Source: Gammaproteobacteria bacterium
Lineage (GTDB): Bacteria > Pseudomonadota > Gammaproteobacteria > Enterobacterales > Alteromonadaceae
Length of the DNA: 64,000 nucleotides
NCBI GenBank assembly: GCA_018222405.1
Contig: JAAFAI010000008.1
Coordinates: forward strand, 1 to 64,000
Direction of reading: 5' to 3'
Shown here: piece after piece, positions 38,452 through 49,530 of the stretch
Numbering within the stretch: position 1 is the stretch's first letter
Layout of the letters: every line of letters begins with the position of its first letter
Made by a program: the position numbers and the translations under genes
Notes under the pieces: generated by a model
Told to the model about the DNA's origin: nothing
Databases searched by the model: none
Seen by the model: only the letters and a program-made list of their open reading frames with translations

Positions 38452-39102
38452 ATGAACAGGTTATTGAAAGCCAGTCTGGTTGCGCTGTTATTAGGCTCTG
38501 TGACGGCTTGCCAGAGTGCCTATTATGCGGCCTGGGAGAAGGTGGGGGTAGAAAAGCGTGAGATCCTGGTCGACCGGGTCGAAGATGCCCGTGAATCCCA
38601 GCAAGATGCTGAAGAGCAATTTACCTCTGCACTTGAAGAGTTTTCGGCCCTTATTCAGTTTGATGGCGGCGATCTGGAAGAGGCGTATCAGTCTCTTAAC
38701 GACCAGTACGAAGCCAGTAAGTCTGCTGCCGAGGACGTAACCAATCGGATAGACAAAATCGAAAGTGTTGCCGATGCGCTGTTTGATGAGTGGGAAGCGG
38801 AGCTCGAAGAGTACAGCAACGCCAGTCTGAAACGCACCAGTAAACAAACATTGTCAGAAACCCGGCTCAAATACAACAAGATGGTGCGTGCAATGCGCAA
38901 AGTCGAGAGCAGTATGGCGCCGGTGTTAAGTACGCTGCAGGATAATGTCCTGTTTCTCAAGCATAACCTGAATGCCAGTGCCATTGGCGCGCTGCAAGGT
39001 GAGCTCAATAATATCGAGCGGGACGTTAAAACGCTGCTAACCGATATGCAAAGTGCCATTGCCCAGTCGAATGATTTTATCGCCGATATGAATGGCGGTT
39101 AA
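38452..39102 (+). CDS. DUF2959 family lipoprotein
   Basis: A 216-residue envelope protein with a lipobox (LLGSVTACQSA) and a mature part dominated by long amphipathic helices, probably coiled coil. DUF2959 proteins are common in Alteromonadales and Vibrio; function is not established. Downstream is a strong inverted repeat, probably its terminator. Confidence 0.8.
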   Translation: MNRLLKASLVALLLGSVTACQSAYYAAWEKVGVEKREILVDRVEDARESQQDAEEQFTSALEEFSALIQFDGGDLEEAYQSLNDQYEASKSAAEDVTNRIDKIESVADALFDEWEAELEEYSNASLKRTSKQTLSETRLKYNKMVRAMRKVESSMAPVLSTLQDNVLFLKHNLNASAIGALQGELNNIERDVKTLLTDMQSAIAQSNDFIADMNGG

Positions 39103-39126
39103 CCCAACTTAGTTGACCTTTCATCG

Positions 39127-39156
39127 CAATTCTTACTACATAAGTAGTAAGAATTG
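39127..39156. terminator. AT-rich inverted repeat after the DUF2959 gene
   Basis: A 13-bp stem: CAATTCTTACTAC (39127-39139) with GTAGTAAGAATTG (39144-39156), loop ATAA. TTCTCAA follows on the plus strand. It may be a weak terminator or an operator for the next gene. Confidence 0.55.
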
Positions 39157-39221
39157 TTCTCAATCAATATCCCTGTCAGACAACTTATGCATGATTGCCA
39201 CCAGTGAGAGTAGAGGTGGTA

Positions 39222-41702
39222 GTGAAAATTGCTATGAATGCATTAGTGACAAAATTAAAGAAGCTGTCTGATTTTGTTGGGCAGACCCGCGGACAGGAAT
39301 ATTTCGAACTGTTGGTGCTGGCGTTGTCAGAAATTATCGAATGTGATTTCGTTTTTATCGGGCAACCCAACAACCAGGCTAACCGTTGTTCTACGGTGGC
39401 GGTGTCTGCCTTTAGCCGGATTGAGGAAAACTTTACCTACGAGTTAAAAAACACGCCTTGCGAAGCGGTCACCAACTCTGGTGTGTGTTGTTACCAAAGT
39501 AAGGTTGCAGAACTTTATCCTGAAGACCAGCTACTCAAGGATATGCGTGTTGAGTCGTATATCGGTATGCCGCTGTACAGTACGCAGGGCAATGTACTGG
39601 GTATACTGGTGGCTATGCATACCGATGCGATAGAAAGTGAAGCCGAAATCACCGCGTTATTTGAGATTATCGGCTATCGAATCGCTGCCGAGCTGGAACG
39701 GGTAGAGCAGGATCGATCACTGAATATGCTGTCGTCGATCTTTCGTAATTCTGCCGAAGCCATGCTGGTAACTGATGCGGATTTAAAAATTATTGAAGTG
39801 AATCAGGCCTTTTGCGATATGTTTGGTTACAGCCGCGCAGAGGTTCAGGGGCTTGAGCCCCAGTTATTTTCTTCCGGGTTACATGATAAGTCCTTCTATC
39901 GGAACTTTTGGTTTAAAGTATTTAAAAAAGGCGTGTGGCAGGGGGAGATAAAAAACCGTCATGCTGACGGCTCGGTGCTGGAGCAATGGGTTTCGGTAAA
40001 CCAGGTTCGCGATGAAAACGGCCATATTCATCACTATACCGCGATTTATACCGACTTAACTGAACTCAATAAAGCCCAGGCAGAAAACTTATACCTGGCC
40101 AACACGGATCCGCTTAGCGGCTTGTCGAGCAAATCTTTTCTTGCCGAAGAACTCAAATCCCCGGGCTGCAAAAGCTTATTGATAGTCGGAATCGACGGGC
40201 TCAGGTACCTTAACGATGCATATGGTTTTGATGTCTGCGATGAACTCATCCGCAGTACCGCCAGCATTATCAAGGAACAGGTGGTCGCCGACTGCTATGT
40301 GGGCGGCGGCCCGGGCAAGTTTGTACTGTTGTTTAAACGGCCGGTGGACCTATACTCGGTTGCAGAACAACTAAGAATGCATTTTCGCCACTATCAGGTG
40401 TCGACAGCGGATATCAGCGTTTTTGTCTCGCTGTCTTTTGGTGGCGCCCGGGGCAAAAACGATCTGCTGCGGTTAGGTGTCACTGCACTGCGTCAGAGCC
40501 GGGAATCAGGTGATTTAAAATGCATTGTGTTAGAACAGGATGCCATTGCAGCGGAAAGTCAGCAGCATTTACTGTTTGTTGAAGCCAACAATATTATTCA
40601 CAGTGCGGTTAATCAGCAGCTTATTGTGCCGTATTTCCAGGGGATCCATGATAATCAGAGGGGCATTGTAACCCACTATGAGGCGCTGGCACGGATTCAC
40701 TACAACGACCAGGTGCTAAGCCCCTACAGCTTTATCGATGCTGCCAAAGTGGCAGGCATGCTGCCGCTGATCACCCGTCAAATGGCCCGCCAGGCGTTTA
40801 AGATCATGAGCCATCATGATTATACCTTTTCACTGAATATTACCGAATTTGATCTCAATGCCCAGTACCTGCAGCACTTCCTGGTGGAGTTGTGCCAGCA
40901 GTATCAGATTGCACCAGAGCGCGTAATTCTGGAAGTGCTTGAGGGTATCAGCAGTGCAGGTAAAAACAGTCATCTGAAACAGCTTAAAACCCTTAAAAAT
41001 TCTGGCTTCAGGCTCGCTATTGATGACTTCGGTACCGAACATTCTAATTTCGAGCGGATCCTCGACCTAGAGGTCGATTACCTCAAAATCGACGCTAAAT
41101 ACATTAAGAATATTCACACCGACGCCAAGAGCTATGAGATCGTAAAGGCGCTCAGTTTCTTTTGTCGCAACAGCGGAATAAAGTGCATTGCTGAATTTGT
41201 TCACTCCATTGAAGTGCAACAGTGCTTGTTGGCGCTTGGAATAGACTATAGTCAGGGCTTTTTGTTCTCGCGTCCGGAGTCATTCGGCGAGCACCAGGAG
41301 CAGGGTGATGTAAGGGTGGAATTTGATAAGCAGCATCCTAACCTTGTGCACTTGCAGCTTTGCGGGCATATTCATAAAGCCATGCGCTTTACAGAAGCTT
41401 TCCGGCGTTGTCTGGCTGAGCGTGAGCAACCAGTTGCTTATGGATTGTTTGATTTCAGGCATTCAGATTATTTTCAGATGGGAGAGTCTGATCTTATCGA
41501 CCGTGCCCGTCTGGCTGCTATCGAGCCTCAGTATCAACAGCTTGAAAAAATAGCGTTGCTGGTGGAAGGGCAGTATTCACAGAAGATGGCAGCGGTATGG
41601 TGCCGGCATGTGAAGGAAGTGTTTGATGTACGTTGCTTCGATGATGAAGCTTCTGCCCGGCAATGGCTCCTCCCAGATGCCCGGCTCAGTTTAATTGCCT
41701 AG
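39222..41702 (+). CDS. GAF-PAS-GGDEF(degenerate)-EAL c-di-GMP phosphodiesterase
   Basis: A protein of about 826 residues. A GAF-like domain lies at about 10-165 (CEAVTNSGVCCY, IGMPLYSTQGNVLGIL), PAS at about 170-290, a GGDEF domain whose active loop reads GGGPGKF (so no cyclase activity), and EAL at about 460-700. The EAL part keeps YEALARI, SLNITEFD, LEVLE, DDFGTEHSNF, DYLKIDAKYI and CIAEFV, so it is likely active. A C-terminal STAS-like or unknown segment (about 710-826) follows. Starts at GTG 39222 or ATG 39234 are both possible; GAGG fits 39222. Confidence 0.85.
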   Translation: MKIAMNALVTKLKKLSDFVGQTRGQEYFELLVLALSEIIECDFVFIGQPNNQANRCSTVAVSAFSRIEENFTYELKNTPCEAVTNSGVCCYQSKVAELYPEDQLLKDMRVESYIGMPLYSTQGNVLGILVAMHTDAIESEAEITALFEIIGYRIAAELERVEQDRSLNMLSSIFRNSAEAMLVTDADLKIIEVNQAFCDMFGYSRAEVQGLEPQLFSSGLHDKSFYRNFWFKVFKKGVWQGEIKNRHADGSVLEQWVSVNQVRDENGHIHHYTAIYTDLTELNKAQAENLYLANTDPLSGLSSKSFLAEELKSPGCKSLLIVGIDGLRYLNDAYGFDVCDELIRSTASIIKEQVVADCYVGGGPGKFVLLFKRPVDLYSVAEQLRMHFRHYQVSTADISVFVSLSFGGARGKNDLLRLGVTALRQSRESGDLKCIVLEQDAIAAESQQHLLFVEANNIIHSAVNQQLIVPYFQGIHDNQRGIVTHYEALARIHYNDQVLSPYSFIDAAKVAGMLPLITRQMARQAFKIMSHHDYTFSLNITEFDLNAQYLQHFLVELCQQYQIAPERVILEVLEGISSAGKNSHLKQLKTLKNSGFRLAIDDFGTEHSNFERILDLEVDYLKIDAKYIKNIHTDAKSYEIVKALSFFCRNSGIKCIAEFVHSIEVQQCLLALGIDYSQGFLFSRPESFGEHQEQGDVRVEFDKQHPNLVHLQLCGHIHKAMRFTEAFRRCLAEREQPVAYGLFDFRHSDYFQMGESDLIDRARLAAIEPQYQQLEKIALLVEGQYSQKMAAVWCRHVKEVFDVRCFDDEASARQWLLPDARLSLIA

Positions 41703-41753
41703 AGCTAAAAGCAGAACCGTGCGCCCGGAGGGTTAGCTGGCAGTTGGTGCCGA

Positions 41754-42647
41754 TTAACCTTGCGGGATATCGCTCTCGTCATTGTCAGGCTTCTCATCCC
41801 CTTCTTCGGGGAAGGCTTCGTCCAGACTGCAGGTAAATTCGGCGCCTAACAGTACCACAATCCATGACAGGTAAATCCACAGAAACAGCAGTGGCAGCGC
41901 GGCCAACGCGCCATAGATAACCTGATAAGACGGAAAGCTGGTAACGTAAAAGGCAAAGCCCTTTTTACTGAGTTCAAATAACATGGTGGCCAGCACCGCT
42001 CCGCCTAAGGCGTGAAGTACCGGGACACGGCGGTTCGGTACCAACATGTATAAAATGATAAATGCCGCCAGGGCTGTAAAGCTTGGCACCAACTCGAGCA
42101 AAAACGTACCCAGCCCGGGCGTATATTCTTCAGCAAACTCGGCCAGGCCTACCAGGTAGGACGTCATCACCACGCTGGCTCCCATCAACAGTGGCCCCAG
42201 GGTAATCACCATCCAGTAAATGGCAAAGGTGTAAATAATTGGCCGTTCACTCTGGGTACGCCAGATGCGATTAAGCGTTTTATCTACATTGGAAATAAGC
42301 AGAATGGCAACAAATAGCAGAGAAAGGATCCCCACGGCGCCCATTTGCGAAGCGTTACCGACAAAATCGCTCATGTACTCGTGCACCACATCACTGGCAG
42401 TAGGCACAAAGTTACTGAAGATAAACTGCTCGAGCTTATTGCGTACGGTGGCAAAGGCCGGAAAAGCCGACAAAATGGTAAAAAATACCATGATGAAAGG
42501 CACCAGCGACAACAGGGTAACGTAGGCGAGGTGGCCTGCGGATATCGTGATATTATCCGTTTTACAGCGGGTAATGAACGTTGTAGCGAATTTCTGCAGA
42601 TGGGGCTGGTATTGCTCCCAGCGGGCGCGTAATTCTGATAATGCCAC
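41754..42647 (-). CDS. yihY: YihY/BrkB family inner-membrane protein
   Basis: A 297-residue protein with about six helices. It contains the YihY/BrkB marks AGHLAYVTLLSLVPF, and LRLxxxG-like PNRRVPVLHALGGAVLA. It was once annotated as RNase BN, which is not correct. In E. coli yihY precedes dtd and yiiD; here it is about 4 kb away with other genes between. Function unknown. Confidence 0.9.
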   Translation of the reverse strand: MALSELRARWEQYQPHLQKFATTFITRCKTDNITISAGHLAYVTLLSLVPFIMVFFTILSAFPAFATVRNKLEQFIFSNFVPTASDVVHEYMSDFVGNASQMGAVGILSLLFVAILLISNVDKTLNRIWRTQSERPIIYTFAIYWMVITLGPLLMGASVVMTSYLVGLAEFAEEYTPGLGTFLLELVPSFTALAAFIILYMLVPNRRVPVLHALGGAVLATMLFELSKKGFAFYVTSFPSYQVIYGALAALPLLFLWIYLSWIVVLLGAEFTCSLDEAFPEEGDEKPDNDESDIPQG

Positions 42648-42740
42648 TCTTGGTCCCTGTCGGTTTAACTATATCAATAGTCTACCTGCGCTGGGTGAGG
42701 GAGCAACCGTTTTCTTGGCTGCCCCTTAATTAGTTGGCAG

Positions 42741-43646
<906 letters not shown>

Positions 43647-43652
43647 TCAATT

Positions 43653-43696
43653 GGACGTTTAGACGTCTAAACTAAAGAATATATGTCTAGACGTCA
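43653..43696. promoter_or_regulatory. MetJ operators (met boxes) upstream of metF
   Basis: AGACGTCT, a perfect consensus, is at 43661-43668, with GGACGTTT at 43653-43660 directly before it. A second tandem pair is ATATGTCT (43681-43688) and AGACGTCA (43689-43696). Tandem 8-mers are how MetJ dimers bind. They sit 19 bases or more upstream of the metF start. Confidence 0.92.
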
Positions 43697-43899
43697 AGCA
43701 GTTTACACTGCTCAATTGATGTTTTCTGTGGTTTAATACCTTTATAGCGAATATTTTGGTTAAATTGCGCTGTAATCGCAGCAGCATAACAAACTGGGTG
43801 GCCGCACCATTGCCGGGTAACCGAGTCGGTCAGGAATTTGCTGTACAGGTATAAACAAAGTTTCTTATTAGAATAATGATAGCAGAGCTGGGAAAGAGC

Positions 43900-44232
43900 A
43901 TGGCAAAGTGGGACGGAAAATATATTTACCCTTACGCAGAGCACGGTAAAAAAAGTGAGCAGGTTAAAAAGGTTACGGTTTCGATTCCGATCAACGTACT
44001 TAAAGTACTGACCGATGAGCGTACCCGTCGTCAAATCAATAACCTCCGTCACGCTACCAATTCTGAATTATTATGCGAAGCGTTCGTCCATGCTTTCACT
44101 GGTCAGCCACTGCCTGATGATGAAGATTTGCGTAAAGATAATCCGCACCGGATCCCGGCTGAAGCGCGTCGCATAATGGAAGAAATGGGCATTGACGTTG
44201 ATTTCGAGGAAAACGAACTCGATAACGATTAG
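43900..44232 (+). CDS. metJ: Methionine repressor MetJ
   Basis: A protein of about 110 residues that represses methionine genes with SAM. The ribbon-helix-helix region reads [25 protein letters not shown], almost identical to E. coli, and it continues [20 protein letters not shown]. The ATG at 43900 gives MAKWDGKYI; an open frame upstream from 43876 is not conserved. It likely controls metF from the intervening met boxes and perhaps itself. Confidence 0.97.
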   Translation: MAKWDGKYIYPYAEHGKKSEQVKKVTVSIPINVLKVLTDERTRRQINNLRHATNSELLCEAFVHAFTGQPLPDDEDLRKDNPHRIPAEARRIMEEMGIDVDFEENELDND

Positions 44233-44252
44233 TCCTTGCTGAACGAGTAAAG

Positions 44253-44280
44253 AAAAGGCCGCTTAAACAGCGGCCTTTTT
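44253..44280 (+). terminator. Terminator after metJ
   Basis: AAAAGGCCGC (44253-44262) pairs with GCGGCCTTTT (44270-44279), loop TTAAACA, followed by T. Confidence 0.92.
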
Positions 44281-44331
44281 GCTTTCGGAGTTTTCTGTCG
44301 TTACATGCGGTCCAAGGGACCGGGTAGCGGC

Positions 44332-45507
44332 TTAAGCCTTAATGGCTTTGTACATTTCATCCAGTGCTTTTGGCACTGCAGCCGCGTATTTCTTAACATC
44401 TTCAATGCGACCGGTACTCACCCGTGACCATTGCTGATAGGTGCGGTACTGACCACGAATAAGGACGTCCTGTTCTTCCATCGCTTTGCGGAATGCGTTG
44501 GCATCGCCGTCGTCGCCGAGGTTCACAAACACAAAGTTAGTGGTCGATGGTAACGCGCTTAAGCCGTTAGTTTTTACCGCATCCATGATGATATCGCGAC
44601 CTTCTTTGACTTTCTGGCGTGAGAAATCCTTAAAGGCTTCATCGTTGTAGCTGGCAATGGCAGCGGCCAGACCAGCCTGGTTAATTGAGTAACCGCCCAG
44701 ACCATACTTGTTGATGAAATCCATGTTCTCTTCGCTGCCGAGCATATAACCAACCCGCATACCGGCTAAACCATAGATTTTCGAGAAAGTACGGGCAACA
44801 ATGATGTTATGACCTTCGTTGATCAGAGGGATCATTGAGTGCTTCGGACCATCGTCAATCAGCTCGTTGTAGGCTTCATCTACCAGTACCAACGTCTTTT
44901 TCGATGCCTTGATACAGAACTCGCGAAGCGCCTTGGGATCGAGCAGTTTGCCGGTAGGGTTATTCGGGTTACAGATGTGTACCATTGCAATGTCATCATC
45001 AATGGCATTGTAGATGGCATCCAGATCGATGCTCAGATCGGCTTTATTAGGTACCCGCACAATTTCCGGGCCGCCCTGACGAACAGGGGCCATTGACGTG
45101 GTGTCCCAGAATAAGTCTGGGCCCAGAATCTTGCCTTTACTGGTTGCAGCAAAAGCGGCAAAAGCCAGGATCAGGCTTGAACCAGCGGTAATTGAAACGT
45201 TTTCTGGCTTCAGGCCGTTTGATTCAGCCAGCATATCGCGTAAATACATGCCTGCACGGTAGGCGTAATAAGCACCACCGGTGCTGCTTGCTTCGGCAAT
45301 GGCTTTCAGCGCCATATCACTCGGACCGTAAGGGTTTTCGTTGGCGTTCAGTTTTGCCACGCCAGGGGTTGGTCCATACATAATTTTAGGCGATTTCATT
45401 GGTTGCGCTGCGGCCAGGCCAGCAGGCGTGATAAGACCCGTAGCACCAGCGGCTGAAGCGGCCAGTGAGCCTCCTAAGAATAATCGTCTTGATGGATTAT
45501 AAGTCAT
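44332..45507 (-). CDS. Tat-exported PLP aminotransferase (HisC-like)
   Basis: A 391-residue fold-type I aminotransferase. The N-terminus SRRLFLGGSLAASAAGATG is a twin-arginine signal, cleaved near GLAAAQP. Downstream are AGSSLILAFAAFA, CNPNNPTG, LVDEAYNELI (aspartate near PLP), and the lysine loop RTFSKIYGLAGMRVGY. It is closest to histidinol-phosphate/aromatic aminotransferases, but location in the periplasm rules out histidine synthesis. It is the downstream gene of a TonB receptor-TauE-aminotransferase run, suggesting use of an imported amine or amino acid. Substrate unknown. Confidence 0.85.
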   Translation of the reverse strand: MTYNPSRRLFLGGSLAASAAGATGLITPAGLAAAQPMKSPKIMYGPTPGVAKLNANENPYGPSDMALKAIAEASSTGGAYYAYRAGMYLRDMLAESNGLKPENVSITAGSSLILAFAAFAATSKGKILGPDLFWDTTSMAPVRQGGPEIVRVPNKADLSIDLDAIYNAIDDDIAMVHICNPNNPTGKLLDPKALREFCIKASKKTLVLVDEAYNELIDDGPKHSMIPLINEGHNIIVARTFSKIYGLAGMRVGYMLGSEENMDFINKYGLGGYSINQAGLAAAIASYNDEAFKDFSRQKVKEGRDIIMDAVKTNGLSALPSTTNFVFVNLGDDGDANAFRKAMEEQDVLIRGQYRTYQQWSRVSTGRIEDVKKYAAAVPKALDEMYKAIKA

Positions 45508-45538
45508 TGACTGTTCCTCTTATTTTAATGTGTGAGCT

Positions 45539-46360
45539 TTATAACGCTTTGGCAAACATAGCGACTGATACAATCACCAGGTAAATACCAAACAGGCGTT
45601 TAAGCATTTTTTCACTAAAGCTGTGTGCCATTGATGCACCAATCGGTGCGGTCAGAATTGAACCAATACTGATTGCCAGCAGAGCCGGCAAATTTATATA
45701 GCCAACTGTGCCAACGGGCATGCCCTGTGGATTGGTGTTTTCCATAAACAGGAAACCAATTGCACCGGGTAAACCAATTAAGAACCCAACACCAGCAGCC
45801 GTTGCTACCGCTTGTTGAATGGTACGGCGACACATCACCATGGTGATAACTGTCGGCGTGCCACCACCTATACCAAGCAGTGCAGAGAAGCCACCAATGA
45901 TAAAAGCCAGAACACTTTTGCCCACGCCTTGTGGCATCGAAAAAGTCATCCCGGGACGAACTACAAATTCAGGAAACAGGAAGTAAACTGAATAGAGTAA
46001 TACGCCGCCGGCAAAAACCATTGTCAGGCCATTACTGCTGGTGTGATTAGCGATGGCTACACCGCCTAGCACGCCGAGTATGATCCACACTGACCATGAT
46101 TTAAGCATGTCAAAATCGACTGCCCCACGTTTCTTATGTGCTAAGACTGAACGAGCACTGGAAATAACAATAGATGCCAATGAGGTACCAATAGCTACTT
46201 TTACTAACTCTTCAGAATTGGGGGTAAAGAAAGGAAATACGGCGAGAAGGGCTGGGACTACAACAAAACCACCTCCGTTGCCAAAAAGGCCAGAAGTTAT
46301 GCCTGCGACCGCGCCCGCAACGCACAAAGTGAGGACGAACCAGACGAGTTCAATCTCCAT
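45539..46360 (-). CDS. TauE/SafE family inner-membrane transporter
   Basis: A 273-residue protein of the TauE/SafE (DUF81) family, with about eight helices and two related halves: SGLFGNGGGFVVVPALLAVF and FSALLGIGGGTPTVITMV. These proteins move sulfonates or related anions across the inner membrane, usually outwards. Located between a TonB receptor and a periplasmic aminotransferase on the same strand. That setting would suit export or uptake of an organic acid product, which is inferred. Confidence 0.88.
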   Translation of the reverse strand: MEIELVWFVLTLCVAGAVAGITSGLFGNGGGFVVVPALLAVFPFFTPNSEELVKVAIGTSLASIVISSARSVLAHKKRGAVDFDMLKSWSVWIILGVLGGVAIANHTSSNGLTMVFAGGVLLYSVYFLFPEFVVRPGMTFSMPQGVGKSVLAFIIGGFSALLGIGGGTPTVITMVMCRRTIQQAVATAAGVGFLIGLPGAIGFLFMENTNPQGMPVGTVGYINLPALLAISIGSILTAPIGASMAHSFSEKMLKRLFGIYLVIVSVAMFAKAL

Positions 46361-46476
46361 AACAACAGTGCTCCACTAGTTAAATAATTATTCGGTTTTT
46401 TATTATTTTTATACGGTAGAAATTATAACGTTTTGTGCGGTTTGTCGCCTTGATAGCGATGAGTGACCTGATAAAG

Positions 46477-46500
46477 TCGACCAGCCTAGCGGCTGGTCGA
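46477..46500 (-). terminator. Palindromic hairpin downstream of the TonB receptor
   Basis: TCGACCAGCC (46477-46486) pairs perfectly with GGCTGGTCGA (46491-46500) around TAGC. On the minus strand a CTTTAT tail follows. Likely terminator of the 46530-49118 gene, though a polar signal within the operon is possible. Confidence 0.6.
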
Positions 46501-46529
46501 TAACAGGTTTAATTTCAGAGATAAGCTGC

Positions 46530-49118
46530 TTAGAAGCTCATGTTGAGGCGCATGTAGTAGTAACCACCCTGCCAGTCAACGATAGAGTCAGAACGGTAGA
46601 TACGACCACAACAAGTCTCGCCAATCTCACCTGCATCCGGATAGTTGTCGAACAGGTTACGGGCACCGGCTGATACAGATAGCATCTCGCTGATGAAGTA
46701 AGTACCTTCTAAGTCAAACATAACTTCAGGCTCAAAGATCTGGATTGCAGACACCTGGTTGCTACCTTCAGAGTTTGAGTAACCTCCAAAGTAGTTCATA
46801 CGAGCAGTAAATGACATATCATCCATAGCGTGTTTTACAGATAAAACACCGCGAGTAGCTGGCGTGCCATTTAAGAAATCGTAGATAGCTTCGTTGTTGA
46901 AGTAAACCTTGGGGTCAGAGTTAAAGTTCTGGTCGGCAAAGTTCATCGATGCGGTGATAGTGGTATCACCGTACTCAGATTCAAAGTTATAGGTACCAAC
47001 GATATCAATACCCTGAGTTACCGTATCGAATGCGTTCTGGAAGTAGAATACGCCACCGATAGTGTTAGCACCTTCTACACCTGCAGCATCAAGTGCCAGG
47101 TAACGTTGATAAGCGGCTAAATCAGCTTCATAGCTCTCTGATTCAGGATCAGTTGGTTCAAATGTTGACACATCCAGAGTCGAGATCGCATTTACGCGGT
47201 CTTCAAGCAGAATGCGGTAGTAATCCACGGTTAAAGTGAAGTTACCCACATCAGCTGTGGCACCTAACGTAAAGTTAGTCGAGGTTTCTGGTTTCAGTGC
47301 CGATGCGCCCAGCGCCTGAGCCTCTGGACCGGCAGCAGGGAACAGGCCGGTTGCTACCGGAAAACCATTTGGCAGGCGGGTTGATACGTTAGTAGTACCT
47401 TGCTGACCAGGCGTCGGTGCACGGAAACCGGTGCCGAATGAAGAACGAATCGCGATTTCGTCAGTTACCTGGAAGATACCGGCGATTTTGTAAACCAGCT
47501 CAGAACCGAAGTCAGAGTAATCTTCGTAACGAATAGCTGCTTGCGCGAACAGCTTGTCGGTAATGTCACCCGAGATATCGGCGTAGACAGCGTATGAATC
47601 ACGCTCATAGGTACCTGTAGCAGCGTCAGAGTAACCGGGGAAACCGTTAGACCCAACGCCAACGGCAGTATAAACCGGATCATTAGGATCGCTACAATCC
47701 AGGCCATTAGCTAAAGCAGAGGCCAGAGCGTCAGCGGATGCAGTGCCGTCACAGAAACCCCATGGATCAGGTGAAGAGTAAGGGCCAACTGCTACTGAAG
47801 CGGCGTCACCGGCAGAAATTTCATAAGACTCTTCCATGTAGCTTGCACCAAATGCCAGCACGTATTCCGCGAGGTCGTAGGTGAAGTCGGCCTGGAATTG
47901 TAATTCATCATTGCTCAGATCGCCTGGCTTGAATGAAGTAGGCGAGTCAGGACCCATTGACGGGTTGATGGTGTTTTTCAGGGTATAAGAAATTTCGTTG
48001 TACCCATAACGACCACTGATGTCATAACCTAATGAACCGGTCATCCCTTTCAGACCAGCCGCGAAAGAGTAATCAGTAATATCACCGAAGAAGCGTGGCG
48101 TAAAACCACCCGGGAATTTTTCCAGCGGGCTGTAGATAGAGCCATCAGGTTCACGTAGATCTTCGATTGTGCCGTTACCCGGGTAACGATAGAAGAATGA
48201 GCCATCGCCTTCACTTTCTGAATAGTTGGCGAAAGAGTAAATTTCCATATCTGAGTTCAGTGCGTAACCAGCATTTACGAATACTTTCGCGCCACTGTAG
48301 TTTGGCTGACCCCAGGGTTGTACCTGTGGTGAACCGTGCACTGAGTTACCCATTGCTTCAGCTGCAGCAATGTATTCATCACTTTGCTCGTCCACGCAGA
48401 ACCAGCTTTCACAATATTGCTCACCGCGGTAAGTCGCTTCTGAATCAGTAACTTCTGCTGAGATGCTTAAGAAACCGTCGTCACCTAAGGAGAAACCTTT
48501 GTTACCACTGATGGTGTACTGGTCGCCGTCACCTTCGTAATACTGGCCGACATCCAGTGACAATGAACCGCCTTCAGCATTGTTTTTAAGCTGGAAGTTG
48601 ATAACACCGGCGATGGCGTCAGAACCATACTGTGCTGCTGCACCGTCGCGCAGAACTTCTACACTGCCTAACGCGGCAGAAGGAATAGTTGCAATATCAG
48701 GACCCTGAGTACCAGAACCACCAATTTCAACTAATGCAGCGCGGTGACGGCGTTTACCATTAACCAAAACCAGGGTTTTGTCAGTTGGCAGGCCACGTAA
48801 TTGTGCCGGACGAATAAATGTACCACCATCAGAAATAGGCTGACGGGTCAGGGTATATGATGGAACGAGTGTCATCATGATGTCGTTCATGTCTGATGAC
48901 GCCACACCATTAATGTCTTCAGCGGTTAATACATCTACCGGTACCGGAGAGCTGGTTACGGAGCGAGGCGCACCACGGGCACCCACAACTGCGATTTTCT
49001 CAACATTCTCTTCCGCTGCCTCTTCTTCTGCAAATGCAGTAGTTGCGACAGTCATCGAAAGCGAATAACCGGCAAGACCTGCCAGTATTGCTGCATTTAA
49101 TTTCTTGAGTTTCATCAT
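46530..49118 (-). CDS. TonB-dependent outer-membrane receptor
   Basis: An 862-residue receptor. It has a signal peptide (ending ATTAFAEE) and a plug with VGARGAPRSVTSSPVPVDVLTAEDI, LRGLPTDKTLVLVNGKRRHR and VEVLRDGAAAQYGSDAIAGVINF. The barrel ends MRLNMSF with terminal phenylalanine. The form resembles Alteromonadales/Xanthomonadales receptors for organic nutrients rather than siderophores. It is upstream of tauE/safE-type and aminotransferase genes and divergent from the LysR gene; these together look like an uptake and use locus. No Fur box was seen near the start. Confidence 0.95.
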   Translation of the reverse strand: MMKLKKLNAAILAGLAGYSLSMTVATTAFAEEEAAEENVEKIAVVGARGAPRSVTSSPVPVDVLTAEDINGVASSDMNDIMMTLVPSYTLTRQPISDGGTFIRPAQLRGLPTDKTLVLVNGKRRHRAALVEIGGSGTQGPDIATIPSAALGSVEVLRDGAAAQYGSDAIAGVINFQLKNNAEGGSLSLDVGQYYEGDGDQYTISGNKGFSLGDDGFLSISAEVTDSEATYRGEQYCESWFCVDEQSDEYIAAAEAMGNSVHGSPQVQPWGQPNYSGAKVFVNAGYALNSDMEIYSFANYSESEGDGSFFYRYPGNGTIEDLREPDGSIYSPLEKFPGGFTPRFFGDITDYSFAAGLKGMTGSLGYDISGRYGYNEISYTLKNTINPSMGPDSPTSFKPGDLSNDELQFQADFTYDLAEYVLAFGASYMEESYEISAGDAASVAVGPYSSPDPWGFCDGTASADALASALANGLDCSDPNDPVYTAVGVGSNGFPGYSDAATGTYERDSYAVYADISGDITDKLFAQAAIRYEDYSDFGSELVYKIAGIFQVTDEIAIRSSFGTGFRAPTPGQQGTTNVSTRLPNGFPVATGLFPAAGPEAQALGASALKPETSTNFTLGATADVGNFTLTVDYYRILLEDRVNAISTLDVSTFEPTDPESESYEADLAAYQRYLALDAAGVEGANTIGGVFYFQNAFDTVTQGIDIVGTYNFESEYGDTTITASMNFADQNFNSDPKVYFNNEAIYDFLNGTPATRGVLSVKHAMDDMSFTARMNYFGGYSNSEGSNQVSAIQIFEPEVMFDLEGTYFISEMLSVSAGARNLFDNYPDAGEIGETCCGRIYRSDSIVDWQGGYYYMRLNMSF

Positions 49119-49530
49119 GTGTTCCCTAAATTGTCATATCGCTATGATCTTTTTAGGTGCAATTACGATAGGCGTGAAACCACGGCGCTGGCTAAATTTG
49201 CCCCAAATTGGTTCGTAAAAGCACCAAATTTAAACATTATTTGGACTAAATGAGCGCGTCAGACTTTACTGACAACGCTACAAAGACTAAAAAAAGAGCA
49301 AGCATTTTCGGAAGAAAAAAGAATATTGAGGGATATAGCAAAAGTATTGAGCCTTTATAAAAGTTTTTATTTAACAATGGCTTAATGCTTAATAGTACAA
49401 ATAAAATATTTTATAATAAATTCAGACTCTACAATTAATTAACAAGTTTCCTTTAAAACTTGACCATTTGGTGGCATGTAACTTGCTGAAATTAAAATAG
49501 AAAAGAACGGTTCGCTGGGGATTATTCGGA
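49119..49530. promoter_or_regulatory. Divergent TonB receptor / LysR intergenic region
   Basis: 412 AT-rich bases. Two inverted repeats stand out: CCAAATTGG (49203-49211), and CCAAAT (49224-49229) with ATTTGG (49239-49244) around TTAAACATT. The shared CCAAAT half-sites fit LysR-type operator arms in the receptor promoter. A third CCATTTGGTGG occurs near 49466. Function is inferred. Confidence 0.5.

Noticed and set aside
43687-44052. A 121-residue minus-strand frame across the metJ start
   Set aside because: It is antisense to metJ and runs across its promoter; no support.
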